From an uncultured Oscillibacter sp. (GTDB lineage: Bacteria; Bacillota; Clostridia; Oscillospirales; Oscillospiraceae), in contig CAJUDW010000026.1 of assembly GCA_910584995.1 (NCBI GenBank), positions 1 to 34,873 on the forward strand: DNA of 34,873 nucleotides, given 5' to 3'. Both the position numbers and the translations under genes were made by a program. The notes beneath the pieces were generated by a model. It was not told the origin of the DNA, made no database searches, and worked only from the letters and a program-made list of their open reading frames with translations. Below are positions 17,566-25,082 of the stretch, one piece after another (the first letter of the stretch is position 1; each line of letters opens with the position of its first letter).

Positions 17566-18252
17566 ATGGAAGAACTGGAAAGAAAACTGAATTACACATT
17601 TCGCGACCAATCCCTTCTGGAGGAAGCCCTGAGCCACAGTTCCTATGCCAATGAACACCGCGCCGCCCGTCTCCACAGCAACGAGCGGCTGGAGTTCCTG
17701 GGCGATTCCGTGCTGGGCTTTGTCACGGCGGAGTTCCTGTTCCGCAGGCATCCGGAGGCCCCGGAGGGGGACCTGACCCGGGTACGGGCGGCGCTGGTCT
17801 GCGAGCAGAGCCTCTACGAGGTGGCAAAGAAGCTGGATCTCGGCAGCCATTTGAAGCTGGGCCGGGGCGAGGAAACCGGCGGGGGCCGTACCCGGGTCTC
17901 TATCCTGGCGGACGCCGTGGAGGCCGTGTTCGCCGCCGTGTATCTGGACGGCGGTATGGAGGCCGCCTCCGCCCTGATTCACAGCCTCCTGCTGGACGCC
18001 GGACGGGAAGAGGCTGTGGAAAAGCGCCGCCGGGATTACAAGACCGCCCTCCAGGAACTGGTGCAGCGGCAGGCGGATCAGGTCCTCACCTACCGCATGG
18101 CGGGAGAGGAGGGCCCGGATCATAACAAGACTTTCCAGGCGGAGGTACTGCTGAACGGCAGGCCTCTTGGCGCCGGTTTCGGGCACAGTAAAAAGGAGGC
18201 GGAGCAGGCCGCCGCCAAAACTGCGCTGGACGTTTTAAACGGAAATACCTGA
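17566..18252 (+). CDS. rnc: Ribonuclease III
   Basis: A 228-residue endonuclease that cuts double-stranded RNA in rRNA processing and mRNA decay. The catalytic domain has the signature NERLEFLGDSVLG with Glu43 and Asp47, and a second acidic cluster in ILADAVEAVFAAVYLDGG. A C-terminal dsRNA-binding domain (about 155-225) ends GHSKKEAEQAAAKTALDVL. GGAG lies 7 bases before the ATG. In many Firmicutes rnc is followed by smc; here it is followed by a terminator and uppP. Confidence 0.96.
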   Translation: MEELERKLNYTFRDQSLLEEALSHSSYANEHRAARLHSNERLEFLGDSVLGFVTAEFLFRRHPEAPEGDLTRVRAALVCEQSLYEVAKKLDLGSHLKLGRGEETGGGRTRVSILADAVEAVFAAVYLDGGMEAASALIHSLLLDAGREEAVEKRRRDYKTALQELVQRQADQVLTYRMAGEEGPDHNKTFQAEVLLNGRPLGAGFGHSKKEAEQAAAKTALDVLNGNT

Positions 18253-18260
18253 TCCCTCCG

Positions 18261-18293
18261 CGGCGGGCTGCAAAGGGCCCGCCGTTTTGCTTT
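18261..18293 (+). terminator. Intrinsic terminator of rnc
   Basis: An 8-bp stem CGGCGGGC / GCCCGCCG (18261-18268 with 18277-18284) is followed by TTTTGCTTT, 8 bases after the rnc stop. Confidence 0.85.
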
Positions 18294-18358
18294 GGCCCTG
18301 AACCTATCCCCTGATTCCTGGATTTCGGCAAATATGACTGGAATTTGCTTTAGGAACG

Positions 18359-18367
18359 TGTTATACT
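18359..18367 (+). promoter_or_regulatory. Possible extended -10 promoter for uppP
   Basis: TGTTATACT (18359-18367) fits TGnTATAAT with one mismatch. No good -35 is present at the right distance. It would give a leader of about 100 bases that contains the hairpin at 18392-18414. Confidence 0.4.
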
Positions 18368-18391
18368 GCAAGAAGCTGCGGAAAGACCAGC

Positions 18392-18414
18392 CATGCCAGG
18401 GAATTCCCGGCATG
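18392..18414 (+). repeat. Leader hairpin upstream of uppP
   Basis: CATGCC and GGCATG (18392-18397 with 18409-18414) enclose the palindrome GGGAATTCCC with a single bulged A. A T5 run follows ten bases later (about 18424-18428), so the element could act as a leader structure or weak attenuator. Confidence 0.45.
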
Positions 18415-18476
18415 TTCGGGCGGTTTTTCCATATAGATTTACATAGAAATCTTAAAGAATAAGGAGCGTGAGGCGC

Positions 18477-19313
18477 TTGACGCTGTTTTCATCCCTTCTG
18501 CTGGGCCTGATCCAGGGCGCGGCGGAATTCCTGCCCATCTCCAGTTCCGGCCATCTGGCCATTGCGGAGCACCTTTTGGGGCAGGCCACGGAGATTCCGG
18601 ACTTTTTTGACGTCCTGCTGCATCTGGGCACCCTGGCGGCGGTATTCATCGCCTATTGGGAGGACATCCGCGATATGCTGCTGGAACTAATCGGCGGCGT
18701 GCAGGATCTGGCCCGTGGCACTACCCCCTCCCCTGTCCCCCCTGCCCGGCGGCTGATCCTGCTGATCATTGTAGGTACCCTGCCCCTCTTCGCCGTCCTG
18801 CCGGTGAAGGATCTGGTGGAGGGCCTTGCCGACAATATGTATTTCATCTCGGCGGCGCTGATTGTCACCGGCTCCCTTCTGTTTGCCAGTGACCGGGTAG
18901 CCAAGGGCCGCAAGACAGAGAAAACCGTCTCCCTGGCGGATGTGCTCCTGGTGGGCGCGGCCCAGGCTGTGGCCACCTGCCCCGGCATCTCCCGCTCCGG
19001 CATGACCATCACCACTGGGTGCTTCCTGGGCTTTGACCGGCGGTTCGCTGTCCGGTTTTCCTTCCTGCTGTCCATCCCCGCCATCCTGGGCGCCAATATC
19101 CTAGCCCTGAAGGACGCGCTGGAGACCGGTATCCTCTGGGAGGAGGTGCCGGTGTACCTGGCAGGCGTCCTGACAGCGGCAGTGGTGGGCTACGCCTGCA
19201 TCCGGCTGCTGAAATACATTGCCGGAAAGGGCCGGTTCGGGTTCTTCGCCTACTACTGCTGGGCGGCCGGCGTGGCTACGCTGGTCCTCACCGTGATACA
19301 GCTTTCCGCTTGA
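18477..19313 (+). CDS. uppP: Undecaprenyl-diphosphatase UppP (BacA)
   Basis: A 278-residue integral membrane phosphatase that recycles undecaprenyl pyrophosphate to the lipid carrier of cell-wall synthesis; extra copies can give bacitracin tolerance. The two family motifs are present: GLIQGAAEFLPISSSGHLAI near the N-terminus and ATCPGISRSGMTITTGCFLG in the middle, with about eight hydrophobic segments. No ATG is available. I choose the TTG at 18477, because AAGGAG (18461-18466) is 10 bases upstream and the first residues then align with the usual MSLLEAIILGIIQG start. The GTG at 18468 is only one base from that site. ftsK follows 24 bases later. Confidence 0.93.
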   Translation: MTLFSSLLLGLIQGAAEFLPISSSGHLAIAEHLLGQATEIPDFFDVLLHLGTLAAVFIAYWEDIRDMLLELIGGVQDLARGTTPSPVPPARRLILLIIVGTLPLFAVLPVKDLVEGLADNMYFISAALIVTGSLLFASDRVAKGRKTEKTVSLADVLLVGAAQAVATCPGISRSGMTITTGCFLGFDRRFAVRFSFLLSIPAILGANILALKDALETGILWEEVPVYLAGVLTAAVVGYACIRLLKYIAGKGRFGFFAYYCWAAGVATLVLTVIQLSA

Positions 19314-19337
19314 TTTTCTAACCCTCCAAGGAGGTAT

Positions 19338-21860
19338 ATGACTGTGGCATCCACAACACAAAAGAAGCCTGCCGCCCCCCGGAAAAAGAGCGGCGGCAGT
19401 CCCGCCAGCCGGGGAAAAAACCAGAAACGGCCCGTCCGCCGGGAGATCGGCGGCGGCGTGTGCCTGGCCCTGGCGCTGTGCGTATTTATCGGCTATTTCG
19501 GCGTGAAGGCCATCTTTCTGGACTGGTTCGCCATCCTGCTGAAGGGCCTTTTCGGCTACGGCTACTGGCTGTGCGCCCCGGCGCTGCTGCTGGCAGGCAT
19601 TATCCTGCTGTCCCACCACGGCAGGCCCGTCCAGCTGCGGGTCAGCTGCGCCCTCCTGCTGCCGCTGCTGCTGGGTTCCCTTATCCATATGGTGCTCTGT
19701 GAGCAGGAATATACCGCCTCCTTCGGCGTCCTCCGGGATCTGTGGCGGGACGGCGTAGCGCTGAAATCCGGCGGGGCCATTTCCGGCGTGCTGGCAAACG
19801 GCTCTGTGGCGGTCTTTTCCAAAGTGGCCTCCCTCATCCTTTTCACCGGGCTTTTCGTGGCGCTGTCTATGATCGCCCTGCGGCTGACCCTGGGAACCAT
19901 TGCGGGCTGGAGGCAGAATCTCCCTGCCTATGAGGAGGAGCCGGAGAAGCCCGCCATCCGGGTAACGCCTGTGGAGAAGCCCCGCCGCCGGGCGGAGGCC
20001 CGTCCCAAGCAGCAGATCGACATCCCCCTGGACGACGAGCCGGAGACTGTCCCCCCGGAGCCGGCGTCCAAGCGTACCGGCTTCTTCCGGCATAAATCCG
20101 ACCAGCAGAAGACGCCGGATCAAGTCCTGGCGCCCAAACAGGAGGCGCCGGAGGAACCCGCCGCACCGGCGGAGCCGGAGGTGTTCCATCCGGTATCCCC
20201 GGCCCCGGCGGAGCCCGCCGCAGTACAGGCCGCCCCGCCTCCCCCTCCTGCGCCGGAACCGCCGCCCCCGCCGCCTGCCAAGAAGGAAAAGCTTTCCCAG
20301 GAGGTAGCGGCGCAGACTGCCGCCGTGACGGCGGAAATCGAACAGAAGCTGGCCAACGAGGAAGAGGACTACCAGTACCCGCCCATTGACCTGCTGCGGC
20401 CCAGCGGCGGCGGCGACCATATTGAAGCCGGTGCGGAACTGCGGAACAACTCCCGCCGTCTGGCGGAAACCCTGACCAGCTTCGGCGTGGACGCCACCCC
20501 TGGGGACGTGATCCACGGCCCTTCCGTGACCCGGTACGAATTTGTGCTGGATCAGGGGGTTAAACTCAACAAAATCACCAATCTGGCGGATGATATCGCC
20601 CTGGCCCTGGGGGCCAGCGGCGTCCGTATCGCCCCGGTGCCGGATAAGATCTCCGTGGTGGGCATTGAGGTGCCCAACAAGGCCGTGACCCCGGTTTTGA
20701 TCCGGGACGTCATTGAATCCCGTGCCTTCACCGGCCACAAATCCCAGACAGCCTTCGCCCTGGGCCGGGATATCGGCGGCAACAGCATTGTGGGCAATAT
20801 TGAGAGCCTGCCCCATGTGCTGATCGCCGGTACCACCGGCTCCGGCAAATCCGTGTGCACCAACTCCCTCATCATCAGCCTCCTGTTCAAGTCCACGCCG
20901 GATCAGGTGCGGTTCATCATGGTGGATCCCAAGATGGTGGAACTGGCCCCCTATAACGGTATCCCCCACCTGCTGATCCCTGTGGTGACGGATCCCAAAA
21001 AGGCCGCCGGGGCCCTCCAGTGGGCGGTTTACGAGATGATGAAGCGGTACAAGACCTTCTCCGAATGCGGCGTGAAGAAATTGGAGGAGTACAACCGTCT
21101 GGCCTCCTCCCGGGAGGATATGGAGACCCTGCCCAGCGTTGTGGTAGTCATTGACGAGTTGGCGGATCTGATGCTGGTGGCAGCGAAAGAGGTGGAGGAA
21201 TCCATCTGCCGCGTGGCCCAGATGGGCCGCGCCGCCGGGATGCATCTGGTTATCGCCACCCAGCGGCCCTCCTCCGACGTCATCACCGGCCTGATGAAGG
21301 CCAATATCCCCAGCCGCATCGCCTTTGCCGTGGCCTCCTCCCTGGAGTCCCGGATCATCCTGGACAACACCGGTGCGGAAAAGCTAGTGGGAAAGGGCGA
21401 CATGCTGTACGCCCCTCTTGGGGCCGGAAAGCCCCAGCGGATCCAGGGCTGCTTCATCTCCCCGGAGGAGATCGAGAAAGTGGTGGCCTTTGTGAAGCAG
21501 ACCGGCGAGGCCCAGTATTCCGACGAAGTCCTTGCCAAAATCGAAGAGTCCGTCCAGGAGAAGGAAAAAGGCGGGGGCAAGGGCGCCCCTTCGCCGGATC
21601 CTGCCGGAGGCGAGGCAGAGGATGAACTGCTCCCCGCCGCCGTGGACGTCATCCTGGAAACGGGCCAGGCCTCCGTGTCCATGCTCCAGCGGCGTTTGAA
21701 GCTGGGCTATTCCCGGGCGGCCCGGCTGGTGGATCAGATGGAGGAGCGGGGCATTGTGGGCCCCTTCGAGGGCTCCAAGCCCCGGCAGCTGCTGATCACC
21801 AAGGCCCAGTGGCAGGAGATGCAGATGGCGGGCGAAGGGGAAAATCCGGAGGAAACGTAA
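19338..21860 (+). CDS. ftsK: FtsK/SpoIIIE DNA translocase
   Basis: An 840-residue membrane-anchored DNA pump that clears chromosome ends from the division septum or moves DNA into the forespore. About four membrane segments lie at residues 35-185. A disordered linker (about 190-340) is rich in proline, alanine and glutamate with runs of five to six prolines. The motor has Walker A AGTTGSGKSVCTN (about 497-509) and Walker B VVVVIDELADLML (about 600). A C-terminal winged-helix gamma domain (about 765-830, GQASVSMLQRRLKLGYSRAA) reads polar DNA motifs. The ATG at 19338 is only 3 bases from AAGGAGG; the GTG two codons later has better spacing and could be the true start. FtsK and SpoIIIE cannot be separated here. 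Confidence 0.95.
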   Translation: MTVASTTQKKPAAPRKKSGGSPASRGKNQKRPVRREIGGGVCLALALCVFIGYFGVKAIFLDWFAILLKGLFGYGYWLCAPALLLAGIILLSHHGRPVQLRVSCALLLPLLLGSLIHMVLCEQEYTASFGVLRDLWRDGVALKSGGAISGVLANGSVAVFSKVASLILFTGLFVALSMIALRLTLGTIAGWRQNLPAYEEEPEKPAIRVTPVEKPRRRAEARPKQQIDIPLDDEPETVPPEPASKRTGFFRHKSDQQKTPDQVLAPKQEAPEEPAAPAEPEVFHPVSPAPAEPAAVQAAPPPPPAPEPPPPPPAKKEKLSQEVAAQTAAVTAEIEQKLANEEEDYQYPPIDLLRPSGGGDHIEAGAELRNNSRRLAETLTSFGVDATPGDVIHGPSVTRYEFVLDQGVKLNKITNLADDIALALGASGVRIAPVPDKISVVGIEVPNKAVTPVLIRDVIESRAFTGHKSQTAFALGRDIGGNSIVGNIESLPHVLIAGTTGSGKSVCTNSLIISLLFKSTPDQVRFIMVDPKMVELAPYNGIPHLLIPVVTDPKKAAGALQWAVYEMMKRYKTFSECGVKKLEEYNRLASSREDMETLPSVVVVIDELADLMLVAAKEVEESICRVAQMGRAAGMHLVIATQRPSSDVITGLMKANIPSRIAFAVASSLESRIILDNTGAEKLVGKGDMLYAPLGAGKPQRIQGCFISPEEIEKVVAFVKQTGEAQYSDEVLAKIEESVQEKEKGGGKGAPSPDPAGGEAEDELLPAAVDVILETGQASVSMLQRRLKLGYSRAARLVDQMEERGIVGPFEGSKPRQLLITKAQWQEMQMAGEGENPEET

Positions 21861-21881
21861 AATATTTTTCCCTTTTCCCCC

Positions 21882-21909
21882 TTGACAAACCTCCGGAAAC
21901 CCGTATAAT
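21882..21909 (+). promoter_or_regulatory. Promoter of the T-box leader
   Basis: TTGACA (21882-21887), a 16-base spacer and TATAAT (21904-21909) lie 22 bases after the ftsK stop. Transcription would start near 21916. Confidence 0.9.
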
Positions 21910-21915
21910 GGGGGA

Positions 21916-22150
21916 TACTAACAAAAGCGATGATAAAGCCAGCCCAGCGGAACCGGCTTTCAGCGAGAGGGAAATGGTGAAAGCCCTCAGCCAAGGACGC
22001 GGGGCAAGCCACTTTGGAGCAGCCCGCGATGAGCGGGACGGTTCATCCCCGTTACAGGATGACATGAGATGTCCTCTCGCGCGGAGGGCAGATCAGGGTG
22101 GTACCGTGGACGCAAGTTCGCCCCTGACAGTTGTCAGGGGCGATTTTTTT
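21916..22150 (+). promoter_or_regulatory. T-box riboswitch, specifier read as GCC (Ala)
   Basis: This RNA leader senses uncharged tRNA and controls the aminotransferase downstream. Stem I has a GATGA K-turn element (21929-21933), TAAAG (21934-21938) pairing with CTTTG (22012-22016), and GCCCAGCG (21942-21949) pairing with CGCGGGGC (21998-22005). The apical AGCGAG and ATGGTGAAAG elements are at 21962-21983. The internal loop AAGCCA (22006-22011) then places GCC at the specifier position, followed by the usual purine. A hairpin CCCGC-GATGA-GCGGG lies at 22023-22037. The T-box AGGGTGGTACC (22095-22105) contains TGGT, whose last base would pair with an A73 discriminator. That fits tRNA-Ala and argues against Asp, Asn or Ser. 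TCAGGG (22093-22098) can pair with CCCTGA (22122-22127) as antiterminator. The T-box class is near certain; the specifier is my hand fold. Confidence 0.93.
22119..22150 (+). terminator. T-box regulated terminator
   Basis: A perfect 10-bp stem CGCCCCTGAC / GTCAGGGGCG (22119-22128 with 22133-22142, loop AGTT) is followed by A and T7. Its left arm is shared with the antiterminator, so uncharged tRNA binding would prevent it forming. Confidence 0.95.
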
Positions 22151-22261
22151 ACCCCCAGGCAAAAGGGAACCGCGTCCCCAGCCCCCGGCGGGAAAGCTGC
22201 CGCCGGAACTGCCTGCGCACCGCCCATCATGACTAAAAATTCAGCCAGGAGGCATTTTGAG

Positions 22262-23458
22262 ATGAAATTTTCCAAAAAGGTGCAGCGCTGTGAGCAGTCC
22301 CCCGTGAGGAAATTCTACCCCTATGAAAAAGCGGCCTTGGATCGGGGCGTCCACGTCCGCCATCTGAATATCGGCCAGCCGGATATCCCCACCCCCCAGC
22401 CATTCTTCGACGCCATCCGGAACTTTGGGAAGAATGTGGTGGAATACGCCCCCGCCCCCGGCACGGAGATTTTTGTGGAGGCCGTGCAGGGCTACTACGC
22501 CCGCCTGGGCTGTCCCATTGAGAAGGAGGATATCCTGACCACCTTCGGCGGCAGTGAGGCCCTGGAGTTTGTTATGGAGTGCATCGCCGACGAGGGGGAC
22601 GAAATCCTCTCCCCGGAGCCCTTTTATCCCAATTACACCTCCTTTGTCAACATCACCGGGGCAAAAATCGTCCCCATCCCCACCACGGCGGAGGAGGGCT
22701 ACCGTTACGCCAGCCGGGAGAAAATCGAACCCCTGATCACCGAACGCACCCGGGCCATCCTCATCACCAACCCCGGCAACCCCACCGGCGTGGTTCTCAC
22801 CCCCGAGGAATCCCGGCTGCTGGCGGATATCGCCCGGGAACACAACCTGTTCCTGGTTTCCGACGAGGTTTACCGGGAGATTGTGTATGCCGGGAAAATC
22901 TCCACCATGCTGCAATATGAGGACGCGGCGGAGAACGTGGTGGTTATTGACTCCGTCTCCAAGCGGTTCTCCTCCTGCGGCGCCCGGGTCGGCATGATGG
23001 TCACCCGGAACCGGGAACTGATTGGGCAGGCCCTGAAACTCTGCCAGGGCCGCCTCTGCGCCGCTACCCTGGAGCAGACCGGCGCCGCCGCCATGTACAA
23101 CACCCTGGACGAGTCCTATTACAAGTCAATCCTGGAGGAGTACACCCGCCGCCGGGACGCCATCGTCACAGCCCTGGAGAAGCTGCCCGGCGTGTCCTTC
23201 ACCCAGCCGGAAGGCGCCTTCTACTTCATGGTGACCCTGCCGGTGGACGACACAGAAAAACTCCAATACTTCCTGCTTGAGGAATTCACCCACAACAACG
23301 AAACCGTCATGTTCGCCCCCGGCGCCGGCTTCTACAGCGACCCCGCCATGGGCCGGAACAAGGCCCGCGTGGCCTACGTCACCGCCCCGGAGGATCTGAC
23401 CCGTGCGGTGGAACTGCTGGGCCTGGGCATCCAGGCGTACAACGAAAGGAAGGGTTAA
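22262..23458 (+). CDS. PLP-dependent class I/II aminotransferase, probably alanine-forming
   Basis: A 398-residue fold-type I aminotransferase. It has the N-terminal substrate segment LNIGQPDIPTPQPF, a glycine-rich cofactor site TTFGGSEALEFVME, NPGNPTGVVLTPEE, and the PLP lysine Lys234 in DSVSKRFSSCGARVG. The C-terminal arginine that binds the substrate carboxylate is in NKARVAYV. By homology alone it would be called aspartate or aromatic aminotransferase. The upstream T-box, read as alanine-specific, instead suggests it makes alanine from pyruvate (inference). The ATG at 22262 has AGGAGG 9 bases upstream. The Dabb gene starts directly after the stop. Confidence 0.9.
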   Translation: MKFSKKVQRCEQSPVRKFYPYEKAALDRGVHVRHLNIGQPDIPTPQPFFDAIRNFGKNVVEYAPAPGTEIFVEAVQGYYARLGCPIEKEDILTTFGGSEALEFVMECIADEGDEILSPEPFYPNYTSFVNITGAKIVPIPTTAEEGYRYASREKIEPLITERTRAILITNPGNPTGVVLTPEESRLLADIAREHNLFLVSDEVYREIVYAGKISTMLQYEDAAENVVVIDSVSKRFSSCGARVGMMVTRNRELIGQALKLCQGRLCAATLEQTGAAAMYNTLDESYYKSILEEYTRRRDAIVTALEKLPGVSFTQPEGAFYFMVTLPVDDTEKLQYFLLEEFTHNNETVMFAPGAGFYSDPAMGRNKARVAYVTAPEDLTRAVELLGLGIQAYNERKG

Positions 23459-23740
23459 ATGATCCGCCATATCGTCATGTGGAAGTTCCGACCCGGAACG
23501 GATACGGAGCAGGCCCGGTTCCTGGAGGGGCTCCGGAACTTGCAGGGGGTGATTCCCCAGCTTCTGAAGAGCGAAGTGGCCGTCAACGTGGGGCAGGGCA
23601 ACTATGACGCGGTTCTTGTCAGCGAATTCGAGAGCCTGGAAACTCTGGAGACCTACAAGAATGACCCCCGCCATAAAGCCGTTTCTGCCCTGTGCAAGTC
23701 CATTCGGGAGGATCGGGTGGCCGTGGATTACGAATTCTGA
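23459..23740 (+). CDS. Dabb (stress-responsive A/B barrel) domain protein
   Basis: A 93-residue single-domain protein. MIRHIVMWKFRPGTDTEQA at the start, NYDAVLVSEFESLETLETYK in the middle and DPRHKAVSALCKSI match the ferredoxin-like, dimeric alpha/beta barrel family called Dabb. Members have no common catalytic activity; some bind small hydrophobic molecules. The ATG follows the aminotransferase stop with no gap (TAAATG), and AAGGAAGGG upstream serves as ribosome site, so it is under the same T-box control. That link to amino-acid starvation is the best functional hint. A strong hairpin follows. Confidence 0.85.
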   Translation: MIRHIVMWKFRPGTDTEQARFLEGLRNLQGVIPQLLKSEVAVNVGQGNYDAVLVSEFESLETLETYKNDPRHKAVSALCKSIREDRVAVDYEF

Positions 23741-23754
23741 ACATCGGCTGATGA

Positions 23755-23790
23755 AAAGGGCAGGGAGCGGTTTGCCGCTCCCTGCCCTTT
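23755..23790. terminator. Strong hairpin terminator, probably bidirectional
   Basis: A 16-bp perfect stem AAAGGGCAGGGAGCGG / CCGCTCCCTGCCCTTT (23755-23770 with 23775-23790) lies between the Dabb gene and the convergent minus-strand alkyltransferase gene. Each side offers only three T residues, but the stem is very stable. Confidence 0.75.
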
Positions 23791-23959
23791 GGCCTGATAA
23801 CATCTGCTTGCGCCGTCCTCCCTTAGAACCTGTATTCATCGGCAGGGGACACCGGATAGAGTGGGGATTTCTCCGTCCTGCAAGACATCTCCCAGGAATA
23901 CGGGATATATTCCAAAACTTTTCAACGCGGCATGGCCGGAAAACCGGCTGTATGGAATT

Positions 23960-24298
23960 TCATCGGACATCCGCAGGGCCACCCTGTCCCTCTGGTTCCC
24001 ACCGGCACCGCTCCAAATCCACTGTCCCGTCAGGCCGGAAACGCACGCCCTCCGCCTCCAGCAGGGCCCGCTGGGCGCCGGGCCCGTGGATGTCGAAGGC
24101 CGCCTTCGTGCCGCCAAACCGATCCACCACCCGGTGGCAGGGGACAGAGGCGTCCCGACAGCCAGCCATGGCATACCCCACCAGACGGGCGCAGCGGGGC
24201 ATCCCCGCCAGACGGGCCACCTGCCCGTATGTGGCAGTTTTTCCCGCTGGAATCCGGCGCACCACATCGTAAAAGGCTTCAAATACCCGTCCGCCCAT
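23960..24298 (-). CDS. Minimal O6-alkylguanine alkyltransferase-type protein (MGMT family)
   Basis: A 112-residue protein made only of the DNA-binding and active-site domain of O6-methylguanine methyltransferases. IPAGKTATYGQVARLAGMP is the family helix-turn-helix. Arg38 in ARLVGYAM matches the arginine finger, and VPCHRVVD holds the acceptor cysteine Cys54. Small alkyltransferase-like proteins often have Trp in place of this Cys and only flag damage for excision repair. Here Cys is kept, so true alkyl transfer is possible. The ATG at 24298 is one base after the stop of the Smr gene, with GGGAG about 10 bases upstream, so the pair is coupled. About 170 bases follow before the terminator, with no recognisable feature. 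Confidence 0.85.
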   Translation of the reverse strand: MGGRVFEAFYDVVRRIPAGKTATYGQVARLAGMPRCARLVGYAMAGCRDASVPCHRVVDRFGGTKAAFDIHGPGAQRALLEAEGVRFRPDGTVDLERCRWEPEGQGGPADVR

Positions 24299-24299
24299 T

Positions 24300-24548
24300 T
24301 CAGCTGTACTCCCGCAAAACCAGTTCCGTAGTCCCGCCATCCGGGGAGCGCACCAGCCGCTTGACCTTAGGGTGGCGGCCATAGGTCTCCGCGATGAAAT
24401 CCCGCAGGGCCGCGCCGCCGTGACAGCCGTGGATAAGGCGGATGCGGTAAACGCCGCCGGAGCGGCGGAGGAGGGCGTCTATGGTAATCCCCGCCTGATA
24501 GATGGTACTGCCGTGTAGATCCGCCGTAACGATGCTCTGGGAATTCAT
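24300..24548 (-). CDS. Stand-alone Smr-domain protein
   Basis: An 82-residue protein consisting of one Smr domain, the C-terminal fold of MutS2. It starts TADLHGSTIYQAGITIDALL (the conserved DLHG), has the RLIHGCHGGAALRDFI loop corresponding to the HGxGxG motif, and ends GGTTELVLREYS. Smr domains act as endonucleases or DNA/RNA-binding modules. The first glycine loop reads HGCHGG rather than HGKGTG, so nicking activity is uncertain. The ATG at 24548 has a weak GGGGG upstream. It is translationally coupled to the alkyltransferase gene and divergent from yjbQ. Confidence 0.82.
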   Translation of the reverse strand: MNSQSIVTADLHGSTIYQAGITIDALLRRSGGVYRIRLIHGCHGGAALRDFIAETYGRHPKVKRLVRSPDGGTTELVLREYS

Positions 24549-24572
24549 ACAGAGGCCCCCTTTCGGAAAATC

Positions 24573-24601
24573 TTGTCAGAGCGCGGGGGATATGGTACAA
24601 T
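24573..24601 (+). promoter_or_regulatory. Promoter for yjbQ
   Basis: TTGTCA (24573-24578), a 17-base spacer and TACAAT (24596-24601) lie 28 bases before the start codon, in the divergent gap with the Smr gene. Confidence 0.75.
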
Positions 24602-24629
24602 AGCACCGGAAAAAACAAGGAGGTACGCC

Positions 24630-25082
24630 ATGGCAGTTTATACGGAGATAAAAACCTATCATACCAAGGCCCATATGGGCATGATCGACGTAACAGAGGA
24701 CTTCCAGCACACTGTTTCGGAGGCCTGTAAAAAACATAACATCTCCTCCGGCACCGTCACCGGCTTCACCACCGGCGGCGTAGCGGGGCTGACCACCCTG
24801 GAGTTTGAGCCGGGCATGGTGAACCACGACCTGAAAGCCGCGCTGGACGTGTTCTCCCCCTATCTGGACGAACAGGGCCGGGTGGTGCCCTACTGGCACC
24901 ACGAGACCTGGCATGACGACAACGGCTCCTCCCACATCAAGGCGGCGCTGCTGTCCCCCTTCATCACGGTGCCATTCGTGGAAGGGAAAATCACCGTGGG
25001 GCCCTGGCAGAACCTGACCCTCATTGAGTGCGACACCCGGAACCGGGTGCGGGACATCGTATTCCAGGTGATGGGAGAGTAA
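24630..25082 (+). CDS. yjbQ: YjbQ/UPF0047 family protein
   Basis: A 150-residue protein of the UPF0047 family, which forms small beta-sandwich trimers with a conserved metal-binding patch. E. coli YjbQ can replace thiamin-phosphate synthase weakly when overproduced, but the physiological role is unsettled. The family segments are GTVTGFTTGGVAGLTTLEFE, YWHHETWHDDNGSSHIKAAL (conserved histidines) and GKITVGPWQNLTLIECDTR. The length is slightly above the usual 130-140. The ATG has AAGGAGGT 6 bases upstream and its own promoter. Its stop codon directly abuts the stop of the convergent yitT-type gene. Confidence 0.88.
   Translation: MAVYTEIKTYHTKAHMGMIDVTEDFQHTVSEACKKHNISSGTVTGFTTGGVAGLTTLEFEPGMVNHDLKAALDVFSPYLDEQGRVVPYWHHETWHDDNGSSHIKAALLSPFITVPFVEGKITVGPWQNLTLIECDTRNRVRDIVFQVMGE

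Noticed and set aside
19101..21245. Minus-strand 714-codon frame opposite ftsK and uppP
   Set aside because: It runs opposite well-supported ftsK and uppP, has a His/Gly/Gln-rich composition and no ribosome site. It is an antisense shadow.
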